Shown here: positions 8,145-17,115 of the stretch, in pieces | How positions within the stretch are numbered: the stretch's first letter is position 1 | Layout: each line of letters starts with the position of its first letter | NCBI RefSeq assembly: GCF_019049285.1 | Contig: NZ_JAGMUL010000091.1 | Location: 29,948 to 93,947 of the forward strand | Origin: Streptomyces sp. AC550_RSS872 | GTDB lineage: Bacteria > Actinomycetota > Actinomycetes > Streptomycetales > Streptomycetaceae | Length of the DNA stretch: 64,000 nucleotides | Direction of reading: 5' to 3' | Made by a program: the position numbers and the translations under genes | The notes under the pieces: generated by a model | What the model was told of the DNA's origin: nothing | The model's database searches: none | The model's input: only the letters and a program-made list of their open reading frames with translations

Positions 8145-9467
8145 CTAGGCCGTCCGCAGGAAGCGGTCGAGGACACGGACGCCGAAGTGCAGCGCCTCGA
8201 CCGGCACACGTTCGTCGACACCGTGGAACATCGCCCCGTAGTCGTAGCCCTCCGGCAGCTTCAGCGGCGAGAAGCCGTACCCGGTGATGCCGAGCCGCGA
8301 GAACTGCTTGGCGTCCGTGCCGCCGGGCATGCAGTACGGCACCACGTGCCCCTCCGGCGCGAACTCCTCGACGGCGGCGCGCATCTTGGCGTACGTCGGT
8401 GAGTCAACCGGCGACTGGAGAGCCCCCGGCGACTGGAGGGCCACCTCGCGATGGTGGAACTCCCATTCCACGTCGGGCCCGGTGAGTTCGTCGAGGGTGG
8501 CGCGGAACTCGTCCTCCATGCCGGGGAGATAGCGGCCGTCGACGTAGGCCACCGCCTCCCCCGGGATCACGTTGACCTTGTAACCGGCATCCAGCATCGT
8601 CGGGTTGGCGCTGTTGCGGACGGTCGCCTCGACGAGCCGGGCCGCCGGGCCGAGCTTCTCCAGCAGTCCGTCCACGTCGTCCAGGTCGGCCTCCAGGCCG
8701 TACAGCGCGGCGAGTTCGGTGAGGGCAGCGCGGACCGTCGGGGTCAGCCGGAGCGGCCACTCGTGTGCGCCGATTCGGGTGACGGCGGCGGCGAGGCGGG
8801 TGACCGCGTTCTCCCGGTTGGGCTGGGAGCCGTGCGCGGCCCTCCCGCGTGCCGTGAGCTTGACCCAGCCGGTGCCCCGCTCCCCCGCCGCGATCGGGTA
8901 GATCTGCCGTCCGCTGCCGTCGTGGAACGTGAAGGCGCCGGACTCGCTGAAGCCCTCGGTGCAGCCTTGGAAGAGGCCCGCGTGCTGATCGGCGAGGAAC
9001 CCGGAGCCGTCCTCGGCGCTCGCCTCCTCGTCGGCGGTGAACGCGATCACGACGTCCCGGCGGGGCCGTACGCCCTGGCGGGCCCAGGCCCGGACGACGG
9101 CCAGGATCATCGCGTCCATGTTCTTCATGTCGACCGCGCCCCGGCCCCAGACCACGCCGTCGCGGATCTCCCCGGAGAAGGGGTGCACGCTCCACTCGGC
9201 GGCCTGGGCGGGCACCACGTCCAGATGACCGTGGACGAGCAGCGCGTCCGCCGACGGGTCGGTGCCCTCGAAGCGGGCGACGACGTTCGTACGGCCCTTC
9301 GTGCGCTCCAGCATCGTGGGCTCGAGGCCCGCCTCGGCGAGCCGCGCTGCGGCGTACTCGGCGGCGGGGCGCTCCTGGCAGTCGCCGCCGCCCCGGTTGG
9401 TCGTGTCGATCCGGATGAGGTCGGAGGTGAACGTCACGACCTCGTCGAGTGCCTGCTGGTCAGCCAT
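8145..9467 (-). CDS. M20/M28-type zinc metallopeptidase (dipeptidase-like)
   Basis: A 440-residue protein. The di-zinc motifs of the M20 family are present: HGHLDVVP (about residue 75), VDMKNMD, ADEEAS and a C-terminal FHGVDE. A dimerisation (lid) domain around residues 200-320 contains the conserved AHGSQP. Members hydrolyse dipeptides or N-acyl amino acids. ATG at 9467 is chosen over longer frames because GGAGGAG lies 4 nt upstream and the fold begins immediately. The start overlaps the end of the M55 gene by 8 nt. Confidence 0.88.
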   Translation of the reverse strand: MADQQALDEVVTFTSDLIRIDTTNRGGGDCQERPAAEYAAARLAEAGLEPTMLERTKGRTNVVARFEGTDPSADALLVHGHLDVVPAQAAEWSVHPFSGEIRDGVVWGRGAVDMKNMDAMILAVVRAWARQGVRPRRDVVIAFTADEEASAEDGSGFLADQHAGLFQGCTEGFSESGAFTFHDGSGRQIYPIAAGERGTGWVKLTARGRAAHGSQPNRENAVTRLAAAVTRIGAHEWPLRLTPTVRAALTELAALYGLEADLDDVDGLLEKLGPAARLVEATVRNSANPTMLDAGYKVNVIPGEAVAYVDGRYLPGMEDEFRATLDELTGPDVEWEFHHREVALQSPGALQSPVDSPTYAKMRAAVEEFAPEGHVVPYCMPGGTDAKQFSRLGITGYGFSPLKLPEGYDYGAMFHGVDERVPVEALHFGVRVLDRFLRTA

Positions 9468-10293
9468 ACTGCTCCTCCACCGCGGCCGAGACGATCGTGG
9501 TGACCGCCTTGAAGGTACGGATTCCCTCGTACATGCGCTCGCTGGTGTACGCCACCTTCCGCTCGCCGACACGTTCGACGCCGGGGACGACGGTGGCCGC
9601 CATCGCGAGGTGCTCGGCGTCGAACTCCAGGGCGACGGTGAACGGCCCGTCGCTCACCGGTGCCCGGCGGACCGCCAGCGCGGCCGCCTCCTTGGCCGCC
9701 GCGCGGATGTCGGTGGCGGTCCTTGCGGGCGTCCGGCACACGGCGGCGTACCGCGAGACATGGTCCTTGACGGCGACCTTCAGCGCCTCGGGCGCGTACC
9801 CGAGCGCGTCCTCGCAGGCCACGTCGTCCCCGGTGACGAGCACGACGGGCACGCCGTACTCGGCGACGACATACGCGTTCAGCAGCCCCTCGCTCGCCCG
9901 TACGTCGTTCAGCCACACCCCGGTGATGGAGTTGGCGAGATACGTGTGCGCGAGGACGCCCTCCATGCCGGCGCCCGCGTGGTAGCCGACGAAGGCGATG
10001 CCGTCCACGTCGCCGTGCTGCACGCCCTCGACCATGGACAGCGTCTTGTGCCGGCCGGTGAGCATCTCCGCCCGCTCGTCGAGCCGTTCGAGCAGCAGGT
10101 TGCGCATCGTCCAGTGGGCCTCGTTGATGACGACCTCGTCGGCGCCGCCGTCGAAGAACCCCAGCACGGCGGCGTTGACGTCCGAGGTGAACATCCCCCG
10201 GCACCGCTCCCACTGCGGCGTCCCGGGCAGCACGTCGGCCGGCCAGGTCACGCCGGTGGCGCCCTCCATGTCGGCACTGATCAGGATCTTCAT
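9460..10293 (-). CDS. D-aminopeptidase (M55, DppA family)
   Basis: A 277-residue protein beginning MKILISADMEGATG, which is the metal-binding SxDxEG signature of DppA at residues 6-11. Downstream His-containing motifs NEAHWTM (about 57-63) and FVGYHAGAG fit the DppA zinc site. DppA releases D-amino acids such as D-Ala from D-peptides. The gene opens the peptidase run and overlaps M20, suggesting that D-Ala-containing peptides are the shared substrate. It is transcribed toward lower coordinates from the gap at 10294-10391. Confidence 0.88.
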   Translation of the reverse strand: MKILISADMEGATGVTWPADVLPGTPQWERCRGMFTSDVNAAVLGFFDGGADEVVINEAHWTMRNLLLERLDERAEMLTGRHKTLSMVEGVQHGDVDGIAFVGYHAGAGMEGVLAHTYLANSITGVWLNDVRASEGLLNAYVVAEYGVPVVLVTGDDVACEDALGYAPEALKVAVKDHVSRYAAVCRTPARTATDIRAAAKEAAALAVRRAPVSDGPFTVALEFDAEHLAMAATVVPGVERVGERKVAYTSERMYEGIRTFKAVTTIVSAAVEEQYG

Positions 10294-10391
10294 GAGGCTT
10301 CACGTTACGCGTCGGTGCGGGAACTTCCTACGAGTCGGATCGGCCCCGCCCGACCCTCTTCCCGGTGCGCTCCCGTCGCCCGTGCCCGCCT

Positions 10392-11948
10392 TCACCGCCA
10401 GCTGGTGTCGCCGCTGATCGGGGACAGGGAGGGCCGTGTCTGGACCTTCGCCTCCGAGAAGCCGTACTTGTTGAAGACAGTACGGTCCGTGATCGGGCGG
10501 TAGCCGTACCACGCGTCCCAGAGGTAGGCCCGCGAGCTGCCGCTCACCCTGGCCAGGAACCCGTTGGCCAACTCGCGGGCCTCGTCCCACGCACAGTCCG
10601 CGAAGACACGGTCGCTGACGACGGCGACGCCGTTCCAGTCGTCCCAGAGGTTGAAGTAGACGGTCGCGTCGGGGACGTAGTACAGACGATTGCCGGGGCC
10701 GACCAGGTAGACGCGGTCGTGGTGGGGCGTCTTGAAGCGCTGTCCCGGGACCGGGCAGACGGTGTTCGTGGTGGACGCCGGGGACGAGGAGCCGTCCTGT
10801 GCCGGTTCCGACGACCGGTCGTCGACCGTCGACACCAGGGCCGGTCCGACGGCTTCGGGTGAGGACGCGCGGTCGCAGTGCGGCCAGTCGCCGAACCCTT
10901 TCGTGCGGCTCCACAGGCGGTGGGCGGCCTGAATGTTCCACTCCGGGTCCATCGCGTCGCGCGGTGTGCCGCCGAGTTTCCGCAGCACGGCATCCGAGAT
11001 CTGGAAGACGCCCCAGTTCCGGGTGCCGTTGGTGTTCGGCACGATGTGGAACGGGTCGAGGGACGACTGACAGTCGGCGAGCGCGACCGCGTCGTCGGGC
11101 GCTTCGCGGAACACCTTGCGGACCCGCTGCCGCACCTTCCCGGGCGGCCAGGTCTCCATCCGGCTCTTCGGCGCGTAGAGCGCCTTCTTCGTCTCCTCGC
11201 CGACCACACCGTCGGCGTCGATGCGCGACAGTGCCTGGAAGGCGGTCACCCGACGCAGTGTCTGCGGGCCGAAATCGCCGTCGACGTCCATCTCGGCCCC
11301 GGCTCGGGCCAGCAGCCGCTGCACCTCCCGTACGCAGGCGCCGCGCTGCCCGAGACGCACCGGCCCGGCGCACTCCGCCGAGAACAGCGGGCGTTTGTCG
11401 CTGTCGGCGGTTCCGCCATCGGATCCGGTTCCCGTTCCGGAGACGGCCGCGATGCCCCATGCCGTGGCTCCCAGCGCCAGGACGAGCACGAGGACTACGA
11501 GGGCAGGTGAGGTGGCGGGGTGCCGGCGTGTGCGCGGGGCTGGTTCGGCCTCCTGGGTCGGCGTCGGGGTTGTTTCCGGCTCAAGGTCCGGGGCTGGGGC
11601 TGGGGCTGGTTCCGGAACCGCGTCCGAGTCCGCATCCGTGTTCGTGTCCGTATCGGTGTCCGTGTCCGTGTCCGTGTCCACGCCACGGTCAGGCTCCCGA
11701 GCAGCGTCCGCCAGTGCCCAGAGCCGGTGTAATCGGCGCAGTTCCTCCGGTGACGCCCCGCAGGCCGTGGCGAACCGGTGGGCCGATCCGTAGTCCTGTG
11801 GGACATGCGAGCCGGAGCAGTAGCGGTGCAGGCTGGACCTGCCTATTCCGGTCCTGCGGGCCAGCGCCTCATAGCTGAGGTCCGCCCGTTCCTTGAGCGC
11901 CCGTAGACAGGCCGCGAACTCGTCGAACTCCACGGGCTGCGATCCCAT
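10392..11948 (-). CDS. Xre-type HTH / transmembrane / PG-binding / lysozyme-like protein
   Basis: A 518-residue one-pass membrane protein. Its order is: cytoplasmic helix-turn-helix (about 10-75); an Asp-Thr repeat and Pro/Glu-rich linker (90-140); a single TM helix (149-170); a PG_binding_1 module (about 196-260); a lysozyme-like module (about 282-360, with NWGVFQIS); and a C-terminal Trp/Tyr-rich region (400-518) of unknown kind. The position of the catalytic Glu in Slt-like modules appears to be Gln294 (ADCQSSLDP), so it may bind but not cut murein. ATG at 11948 has GGGGGAA upstream. It is divergent from the secreted inhibitor gene. It could be a wall-sensing regulator. Confidence 0.75.
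   Translation of the reverse strand: MGSQPVEFDEFAACLRALKERADLSYEALARRTGIGRSSLHRYCSGSHVPQDYGSAHRFATACGASPEELRRLHRLWALADAAREPDRGVDTDTDTDTDTDTNTDADSDAVPEPAPAPAPDLEPETTPTPTQEAEPAPRTRRHPATSPALVVLVLVLALGATAWGIAAVSGTGTGSDGGTADSDKRPLFSAECAGPVRLGQRGACVREVQRLLARAGAEMDVDGDFGPQTLRRVTAFQALSRIDADGVVGEETKKALYAPKSRMETWPPGKVRQRVRKVFREAPDDAVALADCQSSLDPFHIVPNTNGTRNWGVFQISDAVLRKLGGTPRDAMDPEWNIQAAHRLWSRTKGFGDWPHCDRASSPEAVGPALVSTVDDRSSEPAQDGSSSPASTTNTVCPVPGQRFKTPHHDRVYLVGPGNRLYYVPDATVYFNLWDDWNGVAVVSDRVFADCAWDEARELANGFLARVSGSSRAYLWDAWYGYRPITDRTVFNKYGFSEAKVQTRPSLSPISGDTSWR
11638..11685. repeat. Hexanucleotide microsatellite coding Asp-Thr repeat
   Basis: An imperfect GTGTCC/GTATCG hexamer array within the HTH/cell-wall gene. 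It encodes alternating Asp-Thr on the minus strand, in the linker before the transmembrane helix. The 6-bp unit keeps frame when it expands or contracts. Confidence 0.8.
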
Positions 11949-12157
11949 TTCGGTCTTCCCCCTCGGCGCACACCGTCGTACCACGCCGTCCCACTGTCCC
12001 ACCGGTGTCCCAGCGGGCCGACTGAAGTGCGAGGCCACCACACGTTTCCGCGTCCCAGCATCCCACCGGGCGGTGATCCGTTGCCAGGCGCCGAAACGCC
12101 CTGCCAGCGTCGGCGTGGCCACAACCGGCACGACAACACGACCAAGGAGAAACCGTC

Positions 12158-12607
12158 ATGAGGACCAAAATCGCCTCCGCGCTGGCAACCGTGGGGCTCG
12201 CCGCCGCGACGCTGACCGCTCTGCCGGGCGCCGCGCACGCCAACCCCGAGTGGTATGCGTCGCCGGCCGCCGCGCCGTCGACGCGGGTCCAGGCGGCGCC
12301 GGACGGCAAGCTGCACGTGTGGCAGAACCAGAAGAAGGGCGGCCTGCACTGCGCGTGGTCCGGCAACGTCGGCAACTGGGACACCTGCGGCGGCATGCGC
12401 AACGAGGCGAGCTCCGTCTGGAACAACGGCCGTACGCACGACGTCTGGCTCTACTATGGTCCCGGCCAGACCGGTGCCCACTTCTGCCTCAACAAGGGCG
12501 TGTACCTGGAGAACATCGTCCACCACTACTTCCCGCACAATGGCGCGGGAGGCGGTCAGTCCCTGAACGACAACATCGCCTCCCACAAGTGGGTCGCCAA
12601 CTGCTGA
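12158..12607 (+). CDS. Secreted peptidase-inhibitor (I36-like) family protein
   Basis: A 149-residue protein with a clear signal peptide ending near AAHAN (about residue 29). The mature part has four cysteines (HCAW, DTCGG, HFCL and the C-terminal ANC) and Gly/Trp/Asn-rich strands such as WLYYGPGQTGAHFC. This resembles the beta/gamma-crystallin fold of the Streptomyces metalloproteinase inhibitor (I36, SMPI) group. It may inhibit extracellular proteases. A strong hairpin terminator follows 16 nt after the stop. Specificity cannot be inferred. Confidence 0.7.
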   Translation: MRTKIASALATVGLAAATLTALPGAAHANPEWYASPAAAPSTRVQAAPDGKLHVWQNQKKGGLHCAWSGNVGNWDTCGGMRNEASSVWNNGRTHDVWLYYGPGQTGAHFCLNKGVYLENIVHHYFPHNGAGGGQSLNDNIASHKWVANC

Positions 12608-12622
12608 GCCGTTTCACCTGAT

Positions 12623-12660
12623 CACTCGGCCGCCGCTTCCCACGAAACGGCGGCCGAGTG
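12623..12660 (+). terminator. Rho-independent-type hairpin after the inhibitor gene
   Basis: A perfect 13-bp inverted repeat (CACTCGGCCGCCG / CGGCGGCCGAGTG) with a 12-nt loop begins 16 nt after the stop codon. There is no long T tract, as is usual in Streptomyces. Confidence 0.85.
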
Positions 12661-12743
12661 GCCCGTGTTGCCGCTGACACCTCCGCTTTCTGTCAACTAA
12701 CCTTCGGCCACGCAGAGTTGGCTGCCGGCATGGGGGAGCAAGG

Positions 12744-14945
12744 ATGCCGAGAAGGACCAGTACGCCAGGCATACGTGCCACGACACTGCTCGCCGCAGCC
12801 CGCGCGCGACTGCGCCCGACGGGCAACCATGTCACCGGCTACCTGGCGGTCTGCGCGGCCGGCACGCTCATCGGCACCTCGCTCGCCGTCGGAGCGGGCA
12901 CGTCCGGCACCCGGCCCGAACTCGCCGACATCGGCGCCTGGCTGGCGGGGGGCACGAAGGGCGAGGTCGTGCATGCGCACGGGCTGACCGGCGAGGTGGA
13001 CGGCAAGGCCGCGCTGCCGGCCGGGATGGCGGGCCACCCGGTCTCGGTCGCGCAGGACGGCAGGACCACGCTGGTGCTGGACGAACGGACCGGCAGGGTC
13101 GTCCGGATCGATGCCGCACAGCTCACCGCCGCCCAGTCGGCGGACTACGGTGCGGCGGGGCTTCAACTCGTCTCCGGCGGTGCGTACGCGTATGTCGTCG
13201 ACCCCGCGCGGGGCACCGTCCAGCTGATCGACCCGGCGAAGACGACAGCCGAGAGTCCGCCCGTGCCGCTGGACGGGAAGCCGGGCGCCGCCGTGGTGGA
13301 CGGGGAGGGCACGCTGTGGGTGCCACTGCCGGACTCCGGCACGGTGGTGCCGTTCGTCGAGGGCCTGAAAGGCACGGCCGTCAAGGTGGCCGACGCGGGC
13401 CACGATCTGACGCTGACCGTGGCCGGCGGCCGTCCCGTGGTGACCGACGGGACCGCCGCCACGACGAAGGTGCTGTCGACCTCGGGTGTGCGGGGCGCCT
13501 TCGACCTCGGCGACGCGTTCGCCGTGGCGGATCCGGCGGACGTCCTGGTGCCCGCGGGCACCGACGGCTCCGCGGTACCGGTGCTGGCCGCCGGCACCGG
13601 GGATCTGGTCGTGGTGGACGTCCACAGCAGACACACCCTGCGCGTCCGCGTACCGACGGAAGGCCAGGTGCTGGGAGCACCCCAACTGCTCGGCGAGCGG
13701 GTCTACATACCGGACGAGTCCACCGGCAGGCTGCTGGTGTACGACACCGCCCTGTCCGCCCTCGCCGAACCGATACGGATCGCCGATGGACCCGGTGAGC
13801 TCGAACTCTTCGTACAGGACGGCCTGTTGTGGGTGAACGACCCGGACGGCGCCGCAGCCGCGGTGATCGACGCCGACGGCGAGGTCAGGCGGATCAGCAA
13901 GTACGGGACCAAGGCCCCGTCGGCGCGCGAGCCCGGGGACGAGCCGGTCGAGGACGGCGTCCCGACGGGCGCCCCGGTCGCGCAGGTTCCGCCGCCTGCG
14001 GACGTCCCGGGCACGACGGCTCCGGTGTCGGGCGCCCCCTCCGACGGTGCCTCCGGTGGCCCGTCCGGAGGAGCGTCCGGTCCGCCCGGGCCGACACAGC
14101 CGGCACCCGAGCCCGGGGCGCCGGGGGCACCGCAGGCGGAGTCGCGGTCGGGTGCCATCCGCATCACCTTCGCCAAGGCGTTGGGTGCGACGCCGCAGCG
14201 CTATGTCCTCAAGGGGGCGGCGCAGGGCCAGACCGTCACCCCGGACGCGGTCGGCCCCGACGGCCCGTTCGTCTTCGAGGTGAGCGGCGGGTCGTGCGAG
14301 AAGCAGTACAGCTTCACGGTGGTCGCGCAGTACGGCGGGGGCAGGCCGGACAAGGAGTCGGCGCCGTCGGCACTGGCAAGGCCGTGTGTCGCGCCGGGGG
14401 CGCCGCGGGAGCTCGCCTTCACCCCTGCACAGGGCGGACACGGCGGCACGGTGACCTGGCAGGCGCCGCAGGGGACGAACGGCTCGGTGAGGTACACGAT
14501 CAACGGGCCCGGCGGGACGGCTGAGACCATCGAGCACAGTCACACCTACGGCGGCCTGCGGAACGGCATCGTCCGCGGGGTGGCGGTGATGGCTACCAAC
14601 GCGGCCGGATCGGGTCCAGCGGCATCCGGGTGGATCGACCTGACCCCGCCCGCTCAGCGGATGAACATCGTGAACAACCTGCCCAACGGGCGCGATCTCG
14701 GGATCCGTAACAAGCCCCACAGCACGGTGGGTGGCCGTGCGGGGAGCATCCCCGCCGGGGAGAACCCCGAGGTCACGGTCCACTGCAATATGAGGGGCGA
14801 AGAAATCACGATCGACGAGAAGACAACCGACGTCTGGGCCCGCCTCACCTACTACGACCCCCTCATAGACAAGAACATCACCGGATACGTCACTGACCTA
14901 TTCGTGGAGACCCGCTCCAACCTCGACGTCTGGGAATGCGAATGA
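12744..14945 (+). CDS. Membrane-anchored beta-propeller / fibronectin III protein
   Basis: A 733-residue protein. It has a basic N-terminus, one TM helix at about 30-50, and an extracytoplasmic six- or seven-blade propeller-like region (about 55-395) with repeated DLVVVDV/LLVYDTA strands. A Pro/Gly linker (400-470) is followed by two fibronectin type III-like domains (about 475-640) and a C-terminal SH3-like domain (about 650-733) with two cysteines. GGGGGAG sits 5 nt before the ATG. It is the first gene of a coupled operon with moxR, DUF58 and a transglutaminase-like gene, so it is probably the exported partner of a membrane complex. Its ligand is unknown. Confidence 0.8.
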   Translation: MPRRTSTPGIRATTLLAAARARLRPTGNHVTGYLAVCAAGTLIGTSLAVGAGTSGTRPELADIGAWLAGGTKGEVVHAHGLTGEVDGKAALPAGMAGHPVSVAQDGRTTLVLDERTGRVVRIDAAQLTAAQSADYGAAGLQLVSGGAYAYVVDPARGTVQLIDPAKTTAESPPVPLDGKPGAAVVDGEGTLWVPLPDSGTVVPFVEGLKGTAVKVADAGHDLTLTVAGGRPVVTDGTAATTKVLSTSGVRGAFDLGDAFAVADPADVLVPAGTDGSAVPVLAAGTGDLVVVDVHSRHTLRVRVPTEGQVLGAPQLLGERVYIPDESTGRLLVYDTALSALAEPIRIADGPGELELFVQDGLLWVNDPDGAAAAVIDADGEVRRISKYGTKAPSAREPGDEPVEDGVPTGAPVAQVPPPADVPGTTAPVSGAPSDGASGGPSGGASGPPGPTQPAPEPGAPGAPQAESRSGAIRITFAKALGATPQRYVLKGAAQGQTVTPDAVGPDGPFVFEVSGGSCEKQYSFTVVAQYGGGRPDKESAPSALARPCVAPGAPRELAFTPAQGGHGGTVTWQAPQGTNGSVRYTINGPGGTAETIEHSHTYGGLRNGIVRGVAVMATNAAGSGPAASGWIDLTPPAQRMNIVNNLPNGRDLGIRNKPHSTVGGRAGSIPAGENPEVTVHCNMRGEEITIDEKTTDVWARLTYYDPLIDKNITGYVTDLFVETRSNLDVWECE

Positions 14946-15919
14946 CCCCTCCCCCCACCGACAGCGACGGCCTCGCCCGCGCAGCGCAGTGCTTCCACGC
15001 CCTCGCCGACAACGTCGAGCGCGTCGTCAAAGGCAAGCGCGACACCATCGAACTGGCCCTGACCTGCCTCTTCTCCGAAGGGCACCTGCTCGTCGAGGAC
15101 GTCCCCGGCACCGGCAAGACCACCCTCGCCCGCTGTCTGGCCGCCTCCATCGAGGCCGACTTCGCGCGCGTGCAGTTCACGCCGGACCTGCTGCCCTCCG
15201 ACATCACCGGCGTCACGGTCTACCGGCAGAACACCGGCGCCTTCGAGTTCCTCCCCGGCCCGGTCTTCGCCAACATCGTGCTCGGCGACGAGATCAACCG
15301 CGCCTCCCCCAAGACGCAGTCCGCGCTGCTGGAGGTGATGGAGGAGCGCCGCGTCACCGCCGACGGCACCACGCACCCGGTGCCCCGCCCGTTCATGGTG
15401 CTCGCGACCCAGAACTCGGTGGACATGGGCGGCACTTACCCGCTGCCGGAAGCCCAACTCGACCGCTTCCTGATGCGGATCACCGTCGGCTACCCCGATC
15501 ACGCCTCCGAGGTCGCCGTCCTCAAGGGGGCAGACACGGATGCCACCCCGGAGTCGCTGACCCCCGTCACCACCGCCAAGGAGATCGCGGAGTTCATAGG
15601 GGCCGCCGCCGAGGTACAGGTGGCCGACGCGCTGTACGACTACCTGGTACGGGTGGTGGCGGCGACCCGTTCCCTTCCCGACGTACGCCTCGGTGCCTCG
15701 CCACGCGGCTCCGTCGCCCTCCTGCGCGCGATGCGGGTCCGGGCGGCCTCGCAGTCCCGGCCGTACGCGTTCCCGGAGGACGTGAAGGCGCTGGCGGGGC
15801 CGGTCCTGGCGCACCGGCTGATCCTCACGCCGGAGGCCGAGCTCAGCGGCCGCACCGGCACGGACGTGATCGAAGAGGTGCTGGCCACGGTGGAGTTGAA
15901 CAGCGGGGCACGCCTCTGA
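14942..15919 (+). CDS. MoxR-family AAA+ ATPase
   Basis: A 325-residue ATPase. Walker A is VPGTGKTTLA (about residues 60-68), Walker B is VLGDEINRA, sensor 1 is LATQNS and the arginine-finger region is PLPEAQLDRF; the C-terminal helical lid is complete. MoxR proteins act as chaperones for von Willebrand-type or DUF58 partners. The ATG at 14942 overlaps the previous stop (ATGA); an in-frame ATG at 14936 is possible. It ends one base into the DUF58 start (TGATG). The operon order is the classic MoxR-DUF58-transglutaminase arrangement. Confidence 0.92.
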   Translation: MTPPPTDSDGLARAAQCFHALADNVERVVKGKRDTIELALTCLFSEGHLLVEDVPGTGKTTLARCLAASIEADFARVQFTPDLLPSDITGVTVYRQNTGAFEFLPGPVFANIVLGDEINRASPKTQSALLEVMEERRVTADGTTHPVPRPFMVLATQNSVDMGGTYPLPEAQLDRFLMRITVGYPDHASEVAVLKGADTDATPESLTPVTTAKEIAEFIGAAAEVQVADALYDYLVRVVAATRSLPDVRLGASPRGSVALLRAMRVRAASQSRPYAFPEDVKALAGPVLAHRLILTPEAELSGRTGTDVIEEVLATVELNSGARL

Positions 15920-17115
15920 TGCTGTCGGGCACCGGGTGGGGCACGCTGGCCGGGGGCGCCGTACTGACCGGCGTCGGCTATGGGCTCGGGTACGGCGAGT
16001 TCGCGGCGCTCGGCGTGACCTGTCTGCTCGCGGTCGCGCTCGCCGTCCTGTGGGCGCTGCCCGCACCCCGGCTGGGCGCCGAGCGGAAGATCGAGCCGGG
16101 CCGGGTGAGCCGGGGCGATCCCGCCGAGGGCGTCGTCACCCTCGCGAACACGGGGGGACGTACGCGACGGGGCCTGCGCGCCGTCGACCGGTGCGGTGAC
16201 CGGGACATCCCCGTCGACGTACCGGCGCTGCGGCCGGGCGCGGCCCACGAGCTGCGGTACGCGCTGCCCACCGCCCGCCGCGGCCGTGTGCCGGTGGGCC
16301 CGCTGCGGCTGGAACGCACCGACCCGCTCGGGCTCGCCCGCCGTAAGCGTCCGTACGGTGCCGAGGACACGCTGCTCGTACGGCCCCGGATCTGCCCGCT
16401 GCCCGTGCTGCCGTCGGGGCAGGCGCACCATGTGGAGGGGCCGGCCTCCGACGCCGCCGACGACGGCTCGCTGACCTTCCACGCGCTGCGCGAGTACGTG
16501 CTCGGCGACGACCTGCGCCGCGTCCACTGGCGGTCGACGGCCCGCACCGGAACGCTGATGGTCCGCCAGATGGTCGACGTGTCGCTCCCGCACACCACCC
16601 TCGTGCTCGACGGCCGCCACCGTGCCTACATCTCGGAGGACGATTTCGAACTGGCCGTGGACTGCGCGGCCTCCGTCGCGTACGCGGCGGCCCGCTCCCA
16701 CTTCCCCGTGCACCTGGTCGGCGAGGCGGGGCCGCTGCTGCACACCGACGGCTCGGGCGACGACGGCGAGGCGCTGCTGGACGCGCTGGCCGTGGTGCGC
16801 CGCTCGGACCTGACGTCCGTGGCAGCCGCCTTCGACGGACTGGGCAGCGGCCACGGGAACAACGGGACGCTGGTCGTCGTCACCGGCACGGGCGACACCC
16901 GAGGGCTCGGCGCCGTCGACGGGGTACGGGGCCGCTTCGACCGGGTGACGGTGGTCCGCGCCGGCGCCGACGCGCAGACCACGCGCGGCGGGTCTGGCTC
17001 TGGCCCTGGCCCTGGCCCTGGCGCCGGCGCCGGCCCTGTCTCCGACCTGCCGCAGTTGCGCGTCGCCTCGCTGGACGAGCTGCTCGCCGGATGGCGCCGG
17101 GAGGCCGTGCGATGA
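15919..17115 (+). CDS. DUF58-domain membrane protein
   Basis: A 398-residue protein. Two TM helices lie near the N-terminus (about 8-50), followed by a beta-rich cytoplasmic region. The DUF58 core includes the diagnostic RVHWRSTARTG (about residue 198) and a VWA-like fold after it (VLDGRH...). Near the C-terminus a GPGPGPGAGAG stretch is encoded by a CCTGGC-type hexamer array (about 16995-17030). It is translationally coupled on both sides (TGATG upstream, ATGA downstream). It likely works with MoxR, but the molecular role of the family is unresolved. Confidence 0.88.
   Translation: MLSGTGWGTLAGGAVLTGVGYGLGYGEFAALGVTCLLAVALAVLWALPAPRLGAERKIEPGRVSRGDPAEGVVTLANTGGRTRRGLRAVDRCGDRDIPVDVPALRPGAAHELRYALPTARRGRVPVGPLRLERTDPLGLARRKRPYGAEDTLLVRPRICPLPVLPSGQAHHVEGPASDAADDGSLTFHALREYVLGDDLRRVHWRSTARTGTLMVRQMVDVSLPHTTLVLDGRHRAYISEDDFELAVDCAASVAYAAARSHFPVHLVGEAGPLLHTDGSGDDGEALLDALAVVRRSDLTSVAAAFDGLGSGHGNNGTLVVVTGTGDTRGLGAVDGVRGRFDRVTVVRAGADAQTTRGGSGSGPGPGPGAGAGPVSDLPQLRVASLDELLAGWRREAVR

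Noticed and set aside
6289..8148. A 619-codon plus-strand frame opposite the S9 peptidase
   Set aside because: Antisense shadow of a peptidase with a clear catalytic triad.
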